This document shows positions 13,360 through 26,710 of a stretch of 64,000 nt of DNA, one piece after another. Position 1 is the first letter of the stretch, and each line of letters starts with the position of its first letter. This stretch comes from Mycteria americana (lineage: Eukaryota > Chordata > Aves > Ciconiiformes > Ciconiidae). The stretch is from contig NC_134373.1 of NCBI RefSeq assembly GCF_035582795.1, positions 42,267,173 to 42,331,172 of the forward strand, in the 5' to 3' direction. The position numbers and the translations under genes were made by a program. A model generated the notes under the pieces. The model had not been told where the DNA came from, made no database searches, and was given only the letters and a program-made list of their open reading frames with translations.

Positions 13360-14741
13360 CCCGAGCTGCCGCGGAGAGACGCGAGGTCTGGGGGCTCCTC
13401 TCCCCTTGCTCCTTCTCCCTTTGCTTCCCACCAAAGTCATATTCCTTTTCCAAGGTTTTTCCGCTCTGTTTAAAAGGAGGCAGGCACGCTTGGTTTACTG
13501 GTAGTGATGCGTTGCGTGGGTCCTGCAAAATCATGCCTGCTCCCCAAAATTTCCTTAAGGTACCGGGAAAGTCCAAATTACAGCGTCGGTGCTGGCCGGC
13601 GTGCGCTCACGCCGTCTCCATCGGACCTCTTGGCAAAGCAGACTTTCAGCTTCAGCCTTTCAGCCACCCCCGATTTTCCTCCTTGCCCCCATGCCCGGCG
13701 CACCCGGCTCTCTGCCAGCCGGGCTGGCCCGTGAATTAGCTCCAGGCTTCACCTTTTCTTTCTTTTCTTCATTTAGGACTTTGAGTCCTTGGAGAACATC
13801 CTCTTTCCTGCTGAGTTCTCGGGATAACCAAATCATAATCATAGACAAACGCCCACAAAACATGCAGCGATTCCCCGGTGGGGTCTGCCCCCACCCCCAG
13901 TTCAGCACCCGAGGGCAGAGGTTGCTTTCTTTTCCTGCCATCTATTACTTTACACTGCTTAACTCTCTAAAAGCCCTTTTCCTGGGATGGAGATTTTAGG
14001 ACTGATGACAGATGAAAATATACTATCTCATATTTCATTATTTTCCACTTATGTTCCCCTTGGCCAGCAGATGTTGTAAAACATATGTCTTTATTTGAAG
14101 GAGAGGCTCTTCTTGCAAAATCTAGCACTAGCAGCTGCCTTTCCCCAAAACTTCAGTGCCGGTTAGCACCAGGATATAAGAACAGGGTTTCCAATATCCA
14201 GCACTGAAACCCGGAGGTGGCTACCCCCGAACACGTCAGTCTTAAACCCGCTGTGCTTCTGCAAAAGGAGCGAGGGTGGCTGCGTCCCTGCCGCGGCCGC
14301 CCAAGCAGTGCTGTGACACCCCAAATGCCGGGGAAAACCCACGTGGAAACCTCCCCGAGCGGGCCTGCAGGGTGTACAATTTACCCTCTCAAACACGCTC
14401 ATTAATTTTCCTGCGCAAACGTAAAGGCCCAATCTCTGTTTAGCCTAAATCCACACAGTCCCAGCGTGCTACGGAGCGGTACCAAAGGCTCCAAAATCCC
14501 CAATGTTTCTCTGCGTCGGTGGTGATTACCGCCGGGATACAAGAACCGCAATCTAAATTCAGCTTGTATCATCATCACATCAAAGCAAATTTGAGAGACT
14601 TCATTTCCATCTTAATGCCTCTCTGTCCTTACTTTTAGTCACTTTTGGGTTTAATAGCACCATCTGCATTTTAAATGACAAGTGAGTTCCCTGCTTTCAG
14701 CTTTCCTCCTGCATGCACCCGAGTAACTCGATGGGCCGCTG
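13360..14741. other. Intergenic stretch, no gene seen
   Basis: Unique sequence between the 21-bp repeat and the solo LTR. No splice-bounded exon or recognisable repeat is seen. Confidence 0.45.
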
Positions 14742-15296
14742 TGTCGTGGTTTAAGCCCAGCCGGCAACCCAGCCCCCCCAGCCGCTCGCCCACTCCCCCC
14801 CGTGGGATGGGGAGAGAATCGGAAGGGTAAAAGCGAGAAAACTCGTGGGCTGAGATAAAGACAGTTTAATGGGGAAAGCAAAAGCCGCGCACAAGCAAAG
14901 CAAACAAGGCATTCCTTCCCTGCTTCCCGTGGGCAGGCAGGTGCTCAGCCATCTCCAGGACAGCAGGGCTCCAGCACGCGTAACGGTGACGGGGGAAGAC
15001 AAACGCCATCGCTCCCAACGTCCCCCCTTCCTCCTTCTTCCCCAGCTCTATACACTGCCCGTGACGCCCTATGGTATGGAATAGCCCTCGGGCAGTTTGG
15101 ATCAACTGTCCTGGCTGTGCCCCCTCCCAGCTTCTTCTGCCCCTGGCAGAGCACGGGGAGCTGAGAAGCCCTTGCCCAGTGCAGCACCAACTAAAACATC
15201 TCTGGGTTATCAACGCTGTTTTCAGCACAAATCCAAACCAGCCCCATACCAGCCGCTATAAAGAAAATTAACGCTATCCCAGCTGAAACCAGGACA
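14742..15296 (-). mobile_element. Solo LTR, avian ERVL-type endogenous retrovirus
   Basis: About 555 bp bounded by TG...CA. Read on the minus strand it begins TGTCCTGGTTTCAGCTGGGA, a common bird LTR start. It has a decayed TATA position near 15048, an ATTAAA polyadenylation signal (14865-14870 on the plus strand as TTTAAT), and ends in GGTTTAAACCACGACA-like sequence. Flanks are CGCTG (14737-14741) and CGTTG (15297-15301), a 5-bp target duplication with one transition, which fits ERVL-type integration. No internal region is present, so it is a solo LTR left by LTR-LTR recombination. It lacks about 40 bp compared with the copy at 33986. ORFs crossing it are not genes. Confidence 0.88.
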
Positions 15297-15301
15297 CGTT
15301 G

Positions 15302-18300
15302 CGATCCGCAGTGTGCATTACACACCTCTATCCCTACAGCTCCTTGAGAGAGCTGTGATTGCGGGGTCTCTATGACAACGATGCACAAGCCCGGGGCCGG
15401 CTGATGTTTGTATCTCCTCCGTGCGCAACGCAGCGTATCACATCAGAGAGGAATATTGCCCCTCGACTAATTTATAAATCCATCTCTCCCCGGTGCAAAC
15501 GCGCGTGACCTGGAACTTGTGACTTCCGCAAGCGCGGCGGGCGACTCGAAGCAAAGCCTCGTCTTTTCCCAGCAATAACAACCCCACGGCTGGCGAGCTG
15601 CACAGGGCTGTGCACGACGCGGGAGCTGACTCGGCAGCTGCGCAGGCGACGGCGATGGTTTTGGCAGGCGGAGGTGGCACGGCTGTCCCCAGCGCGTGCC
15701 GGCAGTGCCCTGCGGCCGGACGCACGCCGGGGTGCCTAACCAGCCCTCTGATGGGGTCACCAACCATCACCCTGCCCAGATGATGGGTGTTTTTGCTTCT
15801 CAGCCTTATTTTTAACCAAAACGAGTGGCTTTAGGAGAGCTCCGAGCCTTTCTTCCCTGGGCTCGTTTCCCCAGCCCATTAACACCCCAGCACCCTGCAC
15901 AGGCGATGGTTTGAAGACCTGACACCATGCCGAGGGAGACCAGAGCAGTGCTGCGCCAAGAACAGCAGCCTTCTGGGCTTTTGACAAAGCTGCATTCATC
16001 AATTTAACCCACATAGATTCTGCAACGTAGTCCTACATTTCCTTGATGCGTGCCCACCGTGACCGTCCGCGCTGGCTACAGCACCCCCCGTGCAGTTACA
16101 CACCGCGTTATTCCTCGTTCGTACACGCTGCACTCGCTTTCAGCTTTCAGCTTTTACATTTCTCTGTGTGGTTGCTTTGCCACAATATAGGATTCAGAGT
16201 CAAGGAAATGGGAAATTTCTCAGGAGCTCCTGTGGACGACTCCAGGTTATTCCCACGGGGCAATACCCCCCTGAGCAACAGCATCAGTCCCGTGCCACGG
16301 CTCGGGGGTTCAAGCCGGGGAGCCCCTGCTCGCCTGCAGCCCCCTGCGTGCGGTGGGCATCTCTCGCTGTGCGGTGAACAGGTCTCTGGCCAGGACACGC
16401 ACAGGGACACGTGCAAGCCACGCATTTGCCGAGGCCACCGTTTCCAGCCAGTCGTATTAAAAAAATCTACTAGGATGACACAAAAAACATCGTGCAGTGA
16501 GAAACTTTCTACTTTGTTTTCAACGGGAATTACTCTGAAGTGCTTTCTCCATAGCCAGGATCCCCCGGATACGGTAGGTAGACGGCAACGTCCACCAGCC
16601 ATGGTGGAAATCGTTAAATTGGGGTCGTTTCAGAGGAGAGCCATGGGGACGGTGGAGGAGCTTGCCTGATAATGAAAGACACTGGGAACTCAAGTTGTTT
16701 TCCTTAACGAAAAGAAGGTTAAGAGAGGATTCGCTCGCAGCCTCTAATTACTTCTGGAATTTAAATGTGATAATAGAGGGCTCCCCGGTCAGGCAGATGA
16801 AAGTACACGCAACCCGCTGCCTGCAAGATTCAAATTCAGGTTTGAATTAAAAGCACATTTTTAGTGGTGTAGGTTATTAACCACTGAAACAACCGTTGAA
16901 AAATCTTCTGATTTGAAGAGGTATTTTTTTCATTCTAAACCTAAAGCTTTAGTTCAAATAGAGAAGTCCCCAGGCATGTTTTACACAGGAGTTCAAACTA
17001 GATAATCATTATGGCTTTTTCTAACCTTATAAAGCATTAATATGCCATCACCCTTCTGCCCTCCTTTTATACTCTGCTCATCAACCAATAATTCTTTTCA
17101 GTAAACACACAGAATTTCTTGAACATGGTGTCACGCGGGAGGTTATTAGCGATAACGAGTTGAGGACCGTGTCTGTACAACTCCCTGGCTGAACGTGGTA
17201 GGAACCATCTGCGGCCGAGAGTGACCGTCCACCGCCGCTGCGTATTGCCAGCACATCCTCGCCGACACCGGGGTTCTTTTTCCACCTGGATATTGAAAGG
17301 AGATGCTATCGTCAGCATGCCAGCTTGGTGGGACAGCGAGGGGTCGGTGGACCTGGGTGCTCCTCGCTCTGCCGGGGACGGGCTCGGCCGGAGCCATGAG
17401 CAAGAGCCGGAGGAGCTGCCGGGAGGACTGACTGCTCGTCAGGGTTGCAGGAAAGGAAAGGCTAGAGAAAATCACATTTATAGCCTTTTCAGCATTAAGC
17501 CTGAACTGCCCGCATCCGAAAGAGTAAACCCACAGGGAACTCTGTCATTTGCCACGCTCTGCATTTATTTTTACAAAACTGCTGCATGCCATAGCGGTGC
17601 AAGTTTAGATTTGGTGCATGGGATCGACTCCTGACCCGTTCCGGTTTGATGCCAGAATTCCACGTTACATCGTCCAAAATCCCTGGGATTGATATCAGCG
17701 TTTCACACCACTGCCTGTCCGGTGCTGGAAGCAACCCAGGCAGACGTGCATTTTCCTCGTCCTGCCCTGATGCGGGTTGTTCGGCGTGGTCGAGGCGTGA
17801 TGAGAGCAGGCAGGGCAGGCTCTGCCCGTGCCCTGTGCACCTCCCAGCTGGGAGGCTGCTGGTCCCACCAGCCAGAAACTAATGACGTTTCTGCTCCTGG
17901 CCTCACGGGGAAAAAACTGGACACGATGAGCAGGTTTTCTGTGTTTGGATTTTCCAAATATACACCCAACGTGTGACCCTGGCTGCACAGGCAAATTCTG
18001 TCCAGGATTTTAACTGGGTGCATTTTTTTGTCTTGTTTCCTCGTAGTTGTTTTATTGTAGTGCTCAAAAGTGATAAAACACGGATGACGTGTTAGTACGG
18101 TATTTGTTGCTGCAGGTTCTCAAGGCTGTTGCGACAGACACGACACCACTGACACGTGCACCAGAAAGCATTACCAAAGCTTGCCCTTCGGAGCAGCAAA
18201 AAAATATAAATAAAAAAATCCCATAATGCTACAGGAGAGGTGAAATAAATTTCAGTTATGGATGTTGTACGTTTCCCACCTCCAGTCAGGAAAAGTACAC

Positions 18301-19717
18301 GGCCTCTGAAACGTGCCCCTCTGTGCTGCTTAATTCAGCAGTTGAAAACACGTATCTCCTTCTCTTGAGCACGGTGCACTGGAAAGACGGCACTTGCTTT
18401 TATCTGCTCCAGTGTGATCCATTCCACTGAAGCATCACATGATTGAAATCCGTAGTACAGAGCCAATTCCACCCAAACTCACACAGAAAACACCACCGGA
18501 GCATCTGATCTGTGGGTGCATCACCTCCAGCGAGGCCAGAGCCTTACTGGGAGGACTGGGAGAGCCCAGCCAGCCTCCGAGCTGCGAGCCCCGAGTCACT
18601 GCTGCCCGGGCAGGACACCCCGCAGGTGGGTCAGACAGAGGTGCCGGAGATCTCCCACCTCTTCCATGAGAATGAGTTAAAGTAGGCACGCAATCCCCGC
18701 TGCTAGATTGATTTCACGTGGTTATTTCTAGGGTATTAAACTGCAGCTTTCTCATAATATCCAGACAATGAGCCGGCCCATCATCGAGGTGGTTTTCGAC
18801 ACTTTGCCCTGCGTTGTAAGCTACATGGGTCTTCCCCATAGCTTACGCTCACATGATTTAGCAGCTCGTTTTAAGCCCACAGGATGAATAATACAGGAAC
18901 AGCACATTTGTGGAAGATACTTTGACATCCAGTGATATATAGATATACGCACATAGATATATAGGGATGTAGGTACCTGTATGCTGAAGCATGGAGAGTG
19001 CTATCCATTTTCAGCTGCTTACCAATGTACGTGATACTCTAGTTATTCACGAGGGCCAGCTGAACACTTCATCTTCATAACTTCAGATGGCATGTTATTC
19101 CTCAGGTTACTAGATTTTACTCCAAAGAAAACTCCTTTTTCTGCCCATTTTAATTACTTCGTGTCCCAGTTCACCTAATTCTCTCTCATTCTAGCACATG
19201 AAAAAAGAAAAGTGTAGATATTCCTTATCTGTTTTATCCCTTCCTGATATCTAAAATACCACGCTTTATCAAACATTTGAAATAAAACTAGCCCCATCTA
19301 GTTCAAATGCGTATCATAAATCAATTCCTTTAACAAGGTGACAGCAAAAATACCCCAAAGCATGTTTCTCAGTTTGTCTTCCCCTTCCCCAAATGTCTTG
19401 GGACAGAAACATTACAGCAATCTCTGAAAATCAAGTTGACATCCTCTGTGTTATTCATTGTTTTATGTATTTTTTACATGCACACTTTATTTTGTCTCTT
19501 GTCCTTACCTCCTAGTTGTACTTGTTCCCTCGAGGCCATCACAGGCAGTATAAGCAGAGAAATAATTTTCAGGTTGAATAAATTCTTTTAAAAGTAAAAC
19601 CCATGTGTGAGAAGCTAAACTCAGAGCAACTTTTGTATCTGAAAGTGTTTTCCTCCCAGCCTTACCTAGCTTTACACCGCTAAGCGCTTGCATTAATGGC
19701 TTTGCCTTTGCCCACAT
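15302..19717. other. Intergenic stretch, no gene seen
   Basis: No supportable exon on either strand. The open frame at 16043-16669 plus (208 codons) has no recognisable domain and overlaps open frames in opposite orientation. A few A-rich and T-rich tracts occur near 18195-18225 and 19440-19500. Confidence 0.5.
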
Positions 19718-19732
19718 TGCTTGGTGAGGCTG

Positions 19733-20308
19733 TGCTACCACCATGCAAGGTGCTACCACGATGGAAGGTTCTACAACCATGGAAGGTGCCACCACGATGG
19801 AACATGCCATCACGATGGAAAGTGCCACCACCATGCAAGGTGCTACCACGATGGAAGGTTCTACAACCATGGAAGGTTCTACAACCATGGAAGGTGCCAC
19901 CACGATGGAACATGCCACCACCATGCAAGGTGCTACCACGATGGAAGGTTCTACAACCACAGAAGGTGCCACAAGGATGGAAGGTGCCACCACGATGGAA
20001 CATGCCACCACCATGCAAGGTGCTACCACGATGGAAGGTTCTACAACCATGGAAGGTTCTACAACCATGGAAGGTGCCACCACGATGGAACATGCCACCA
20101 CCATGCAAGGTGCTACCACGATGGAAGGTTCTACAACCATGGAAGGTTCTACAACCATGGAAGGTGCCACCACGATGGAACATGCCACCACCATGCAAGG
20201 TGCTACCACGATGGAAGGTTCTACAACCATGGAAGGTGCCACAAGGATGGAAGGTGCCACCACCATGCAAGGTGCTACCATAATGGAAGGTGCTACCATG
20301 ACACAAGG
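19733..20308. repeat. 18-bp minisatellite, 32 monomers, 90-bp higher-order units
   Basis: Thirty-two consecutive 18-bp monomers (576 bp) of the type TGCYACCACSATGSAAGG fill this interval exactly. Monomer types recur in the order A (TGCCACCACCATGCAAGG), B (TGCTACCACGATGGAAGG), C (TTCTACAACCATGGAAGG), C, D (TGCCACCACGATGGAACA). This gives 90-bp units; those at 19823-19912, 20003-20092 and 20093-20182 are identical by eye, so homogenisation is recent. Because 18 is a multiple of three and few monomers make stops, long frames are open on both strands: a Thr-Thr-Met-Glu-Gly-Ser/Ala hexapeptide on plus, a Val-Val-Ala-Pro-like one on minus, and a His/Cys/Arg-rich one in another plus frame. None has a signal peptide or flanking exon, so I do not call a gene. 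Confidence 0.95.
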
Positions 20309-20319
20309 TGCTTGGTGAG

Positions 20320-23300
20320 CAGCTCCAGCAGTGGTGGGAGAGCAGCACCTGAGGACTGCCGTCACTCAGAGGAACAGATCAACATCACCGCCAGTCTCAG
20401 CAAGAGCTCGTGCTGCCTTCAAGCCTTTATCCCCCCGGGTGCTTGCCTCGATTTCTGCGCGGGGACTGCAACGCGGGGCCGGCAATAGGTTTGGCTCTGT
20501 TATAACAACTCCTCTCTCATACACCTGCAGTCCTGGCTCTGAAGCGTGCTCTTTCTGAGCAGAACGCTGTTCCCATATGGCTATTTTAAAAATACATACG
20601 TAGAACGTAAATCAACTGCAATTTCAAGAACTCTGGTTGTGTTTTATATTTTTCACACAATGCAGCAGGCGGGATGGAGTGGCAGGGATGCTCACAGGCT
20701 GTATCCCCATCGGTACACACCATTTACCAGAGGTTTAATGATTTTCACCAGTGACAGATGTGGCCGAGGAACTCTTCTGCCTGTGAAGGAATTACATAAA
20801 AATGAGACCTCTGTGCACAGACCCATTCCTCTCTCCAATAAAATGCTGCTACTCCTTTCCATACCCAGCAGTCATCAGAGGAAATACAGCTACACAGATC
20901 CAAAAAGCAGATCTGGTTCATCTTCCCACAGACAAGTGATGGGAAAGTTTATTTTTCTACCCTGCTGATGCACGAAATCATCGCTCACGTTTCCATGTAT
21001 CAGTTGTTTTGGATCCGGGTTGTGCAGCATTCACACCAGTGGCACCTACCTGTATTACCAAAAGCAGCGGAAATAGCACTGTGGTTAGGACCAATCTTAC
21101 CCAAAGCTACCTCCCAGTGAAGTTTCTCCAAGCCCTGCTTAGCTGGGACTGGCCTGGGAGGATGAAGAAGACTCAAAAGCTTATTAAACATCAGGATGGT
21201 CTAGCTAAAAACGTGCTGTGAAGAGCAATCCACCCTGACAAACAGATCGCTGCGCTGTCTGCAGCTTCTGCTAGCCGTAATTTATATTTTTCCTTTCTAG
21301 AGTTCGACTTCATTCATTTATTTTCTACACACTTCTTGTGCCTTTTATGTACATTTAATTACAATATTAATCAAAGAACTCAAAAGAAGTTCCTATGCAA
21401 ATGGAGTTATGAATTTGCGATTTGGGAAAATTTTAAAACCTATTCATTCCATTTCTATTGAAATATTTTTATGTATTTTTAATGCCTTGGCCCTGACAAA
21501 ATGCATTTTCATTCAAGCAAATAATATATTGAGCAAATATTATTCTCCCACATTTATTTCTTTGTCAAATAATTGATTTTTTTGAAAAACCTCTCCTACG
21601 TTATAGATAACATTACAGAAATTGCAGAGGGCAGATTTGTTCAGTTAACAGGCATTTTTCACAAAAGCCCCGTCGTTGCTATAAGCCCCGTTTCCACGAA
21701 GCGTGTTTCTGCTGCCACTTCATTTCTTCGATGCTCTTTTCAGAGGATTTACCGTCAATCCACGTAACCGCACTCTCTTCACTGGAGCAGCACTATCTGC
21801 AATGAGGCCAAAACTCTGGCGGGGCTTGGGGCACGAGAAAAATCCTTCCCTCACCTCTCCCGGCACATTAAGAGCCTCAGCCCAGGGAATGCGCAGGCAG
21901 GACACGCTGCAGATATTTTACCGGATACGGTGTAAGTACTACCCAAGGATCAATGCTGCTGTGTACTGATGGGAGCGCTTAGGAGCTCAGGAAAATGTTC
22001 TGCATTGCTTAGAGAGGGCCATGCAGGCTAAGCACGAGGTACTTGCAGAGCAGCTATTAACCTTCTTAGAAGTAATAGTGGAGGTTGGGGACTGGCTATT
22101 TTTATCCCAAGCAAAGACTGCAGGCACGTATAGAAACATTGCTAAATCATGTTTAAAATGCCCTCTCACTGTTTCTGGCTAATTACTGCCTGCTCCAAAG
22201 AAAAATCTCTGTTACTATGCAAAAAAAGCAAAGCACAGTTACCCCCGTAACTTATTCCTGAACGGCCACACGCAGGGCCAGAGCTTGTCGAACACAGAAA
22301 AATAAATCTTTAAAAAGAACAAGAAGAATGTGTGTGTGGACAGCAGCTTACCAGTACTAGGTCTGAGTCTAGGCTCAAGCAGAAGATGAAATGGTGAAAG
22401 CCGCCTATGCATGAACTCCATGTCGGTTTGGGGAAGTGCTGCACGCTGAGGAGTAAAGCGACCGGCACATCCCCAGCCAAGCCCTGCAAACGAGCTGGTT
22501 TTCATCTCGGGAAAGGGACCTGCACCGAACAAGCCCCGTTCTCAGAAGATGTGACTTCAGTGATAGGAAAAACAACAAATGGGTTGTGAGAAAGCGGTTG
22601 GGACGGAGCTGGGAATGATGGCAGGGACCTTCTGGTGGTCTTGGTGCACCCACAGGCAGGATCAGGGTGAGGCAAATTCATGGAGAGTAACTTGTCCAAG
22701 GGCTGGTCTAGGTACAACTCATGGCGAAACGCTCGCTGCTGGAAGCTGGGAGAGATTGCAAAGGAAAGGAGCGTTTCTTTTCTGCCCCAACCAACAGCAA
22801 CCTGAGCGAGTGCCCTTGGTGTGTCCCAGTCCCGCTCCTCCGACCCTGCCTCTCTATGCAGTTTCACAGCTGAGTTAGCTAAAAATACTCCTTTGTCTCG
22901 TACTTTCTAACTTCCTGTGCAGTTTCTCTTTAGACAAAAGTGGAGATCGCTGCCAGAATCAGATACTCGGGGAACTCTATTACTTGTAAAATCAACTGTT
23001 ACCACGTGACAGCTGCAAACATCTGGAATCCATCTCTCCCTGGTACTCTCTCGCTCCATGCGGGACTCGAGCATGCTCAAATATCAGCCTCGAGCAGAGT
23101 TTATGCAGCTTTCTCAAAAGCGAAACAACTCCTGCAGAAAGTGTTTTGCAGATAATTCAATTTTCAGAAAAAAAACTGAAAAAAATTAACATTGTCAAAA
23201 CATACAAGGAACGTAAAGATTTGTAAATGCTTTAATGATATTTCTTTTAATCTAAGGAAAGCATTTTCCTTCCTTTTCCCTCAAAGTCAGACGTGAAGTG

Positions 23301-26080
23301 TTTCTCATCTGTGCATTTGGACCGAAACACCGCTCCCCAGGCACACCGTGAGTTAACCCACGCTTAGAGCTGCTCCCCTGGGCCGTGCAGGAGCCGAGCA
23401 GGAAGCCCTCTCGGCAGGATATCTTGGGTCTTGGTGTCGGTGCCTGGAGCGGAGAGCCGGTGCGAGCACACCTGGGTCCCAGCGAGGTGCGCGGCCACGT
23501 CTCTCCTCGAGCAGCGTCGGGAGGAGAGGTCCTCGGGGCAGGACGGGCACCGGCGTGCGCCTGAGCTGGGGGACACGGGGCCCGTGCATCATCCTCGTAG
23601 CCACCCAGGTCTCAGACCTCAAAGGGACGCTGGTTCCTGCCGAAGCGTGGGTTTTGGACCGATGGGGACCTTGGACGGTGATGATACGGGGTGCTGAGCC
23701 AAACTGCAGAGAGCTGGTGTAGGTGGGATGGGAAATGCCTTTGCAGTGGTGCACAGGCTCTTCTGGTCGGCAGCGCTGTCCCGCTCAGGCAGTGCTCATA
23801 ATTTATGGGTGGACGCACTGATATTCAGTATAGGCCATGTCCCTTTTCTGAGGGAAATACCAACATGCAATGCACACATCGCTGTCAGATTAATACGTTA
23901 TTTTCATTCAGTATTATGGAGGGTGGGACTTTTTCCCCTACCGCGCACTCACAGAGCAACACCCGGAGAGATTAGTCCTAAAAAATCCTTATACAATTTT
24001 ACTGTGCGACACACTGGAGTGGGACCCATCCGGGGGAATTAACAAGGATCCTCTGCTTTGATGAAAAGGGTGTGAGCAACACTTTTACTGCCGGGAGCAA
24101 ACCTTCATGCCCAGCCTTCAGATTACACTGGCGGGCAGCGCGCTCCCTGTCGCTCCCGTTGCGCTGATCCCAGCTCCTACAATGTCCGTTCCCGGGATTA
24201 GTCTGCTGTGGTCAGAAAGAGCAGAATTCCACAATTATTGGTGTGTAGTCTCTCTCTCTGACTAGCAAAAATGTAATAAATTTATATGGAGGAACAACTC
24301 TACTACATGCAACTATGATGCTTCTCTTTTCCCTACGCTGTGCTCACCGAGAGCATCCCCAGGGCACAGCTCTGAGTGCTCACCCCTCTGCAGAGCGGCC
24401 AAGAACCAAACAGGACTTTGGAGCAAGGTCTTCCCTTTCCCTAACTTGGGAGTTGTCCTTTATGCTCAGGCACATCTCCCGCAGACCTCCCAGCTGACCA
24501 CGCACAGCTGAATCACTCTGAAATACTCAGCGAGTCGGAGGAGGAAAGCACAGGAACAGCCAAGCAACCTCATGAGAGAGGCATGGGAAGAGAGAGGAGG
24601 AAGACACCTGCACTGCCAGCTGTATCCCAATTAATATTTAAACATTTTATACAGAGCTGGGACCTTGTTAGCAGAGTGCTTTGGAAAAACTCAGTGGTGT
24701 TTTAATCCGGAGCCTCCCAAGCTCCCCACGCAGGTTTTACGTGCGCAAAGGCTTGTGCCCAGCTCTGCTCCCCTCCCCTGGCACAGCAACGAGTTCCTCC
24801 TCTTCCAATTATTCTCATACTAATTAGACTATGGTAAATTAAGAGAAGGATCAATGTGCAGCCCCAGCCTGAGATGTTTGCAGCCACTTAAGCTGGCAGG
24901 AGAAACAGCTCGGAAGGACACGTAGTTCCCAGGACGCCACACGTATGAGGTTTGCAGGGGCTGGGCATTGGGCGCATTTGCGAGCTGCATGTGGCACAAG
25001 AGCAATTTCAAAATTGTAACCATTAACTTCATAGAAATGGCAGGTTTTATCCACATGCAAATTGCACTGAAAACCACATGAGAATTATGGGTTTCTTTTT
25101 TCCGAAGCCTTCCACCTGTAGATGACAAATGTCTGCTGAGAGGATAGCTGCCTGCTCTGCTGGCAGAGCACACTTTTCTGCATTCAAGCCCATTAAGATG
25201 GGCTACAACTTCACGGCTTTTTTCCTTCCTCCATATGCTCTGTGCTCCTCAAGCAATTCTTGCACCTGGAGCTGCATGGCTTTGGAGACATCACCCCATC
25301 CAAGAGGCACTGCGGTGCTTCCCCGGGACGCTGCCAGCCACGACAGGTCACTGCTCTGACTTACTGCTTGCTATGGCATCTCCTCCTCATAAATTAAACC
25401 AGTGATGTTAAAAAAAATACCCGAACCCTTGCCACAATGTACAGCCACCTTGCACTTGCTGTCCCAGGAGGAGCTCAGGCTCAGGGTTGCATCTAAAATA
25501 AGACCCCGCACCACCTCATTTGCAGATCCCCAGATCTTTAACCCCAAACACAGCAAAACCGGTGCCCATGCAAACAGCACTCCCAAATATAGAGAGATAG
25601 CTCATACTCCTATAGCACAAAAGCATTAATTTTTTTTTGTATGGCCATTTGTTTCATCTTTCTTCTTGTCATATCATGTAACTTGTCACCGGAGGGGAAC
25701 CGCTCTTCTCACTGTATCGTGTTCACAGGGAGCAGCACCCTTGCAGCAAGCCATGCTCTCAGCAGTCACAAGCTTCAGTTTCGCTCTGGTTTATATCCCC
25801 AAAAGCTATTTAATAGTTTGCACATTCCTTCCCATAAAGTTTACCCTTTCAGTAATTTACGGCTCGGCTGGAGCAAGGGCATTCAAAGAGCCGGAGCTGA
25901 ACTCGTCACCGAGCAGAGCAGCAGATGGGAGCACGCACCGACCTCCTTACCCGCGTGGCATGTGCACGCACGGCGGGTGCCGCCGGCCGCAGGGACAACG
26001 TCATTGCTTCTTCTTGGGAACAGGAAACGAGGACCTAATCCCCATTCCAGGGGCATCATCCCAGAAGGAATTGGGAAGAC
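20320..26080. other. Intergenic stretch, no gene seen
   Basis: Mostly unique, moderately AT-rich DNA. I found no CR1 or LTR ends and no exon I can defend. Open frames at 20546-20968 plus, 23353-23754 minus and 25666-26151 plus are short, without domains, and the last one runs into the LTR at 26086. Confidence 0.5.
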
Positions 26081-26410
26081 CATGGTGTGAGAGACTGAAA
26101 GAGTTAACGTCTCAAACATCGTGGCGAGGCAAAGCGCTATTTGCATGGTGACGGCAGGTCGGCGAGCACGGGGTGGGGGAGAGCGGGAGCGGGAGCGGGA
26201 GCGCGGGACGTAGAGAGTGCGTCGGAGGATGCGACGGACCTGACCATCTATGGCCAGAGGTCACAGAGTTGATCTGAGGACGGGGCTTGCAACCGCCCGA
26301 GAGACCCCTCGCGACCACCCCCCTCCCCAGTGCCTGCGCAGAAGATTGAGAACTTTCTAGAACAAGAACCATCTAAGTCCCGAAGGGGCGCACCTGGAGG
26401 CGGGGATTAG

Positions 26411-26420
26411 CTATAAAAGG
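26411..26420 (+). promoter_or_regulatory. TATA box of the ERV LTR
   Basis: CTATAAAAGG, 290 bp upstream of the AATAAA of the same LTR, in the position expected for the U3 promoter. The R region would start about 25-30 bp downstream. Confidence 0.75.
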
Positions 26421-26704
26421 CTTGCCACCCCCCCCAGGGAACCGCGCACGCGCCCACCACTGGAGGATTGCCACGTCAGTCATCGTCATCGCGGGATCCA
26501 AGGGTGGTGATACCTTTTCTTTCTCTTTCCTCCTCTCTTCTCCTTTCCTTTTCTTGCTTCTCTCTTCCTCTGCTCTTCCAATATATGCAAGTTTGGGATA
26601 AATTGTGACGGGTTGCCCGGAAAATAGCTCCATTGCCAAATCGCCTGTTTGTTCGTTGAGCTTGCCAGTTTGTTAAGTTTGTCCGTTTGTTGAATTCGCC
26701 AGTT

Positions 26705-26710
26705 AATAAA
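26705..26710 (+). terminator. LTR polyadenylation signal AATAAA
   Basis: AATAAA in GTTAATAAAGTTG, about 150 bp before the LTR end, at the R/U5 boundary expected for a retroviral LTR. Confidence 0.7.

Noticed and set aside
13283-13504. Repeated RINLQR-type peptide in a 168-codon plus frame
   Set aside because: Caused by the 21-bp tandem repeat, not by a protein repeat.
16043-16669. 208-codon plus frame
   Set aside because: No recognisable motif, opposed by a 151-codon minus frame, and no promoter or splice evidence.
19505-20365. 286-codon minus frame and 255-codon plus frame
   Set aside because: Produced by the 18-bp minisatellite; several frames are open at once, so openness carries no coding information.
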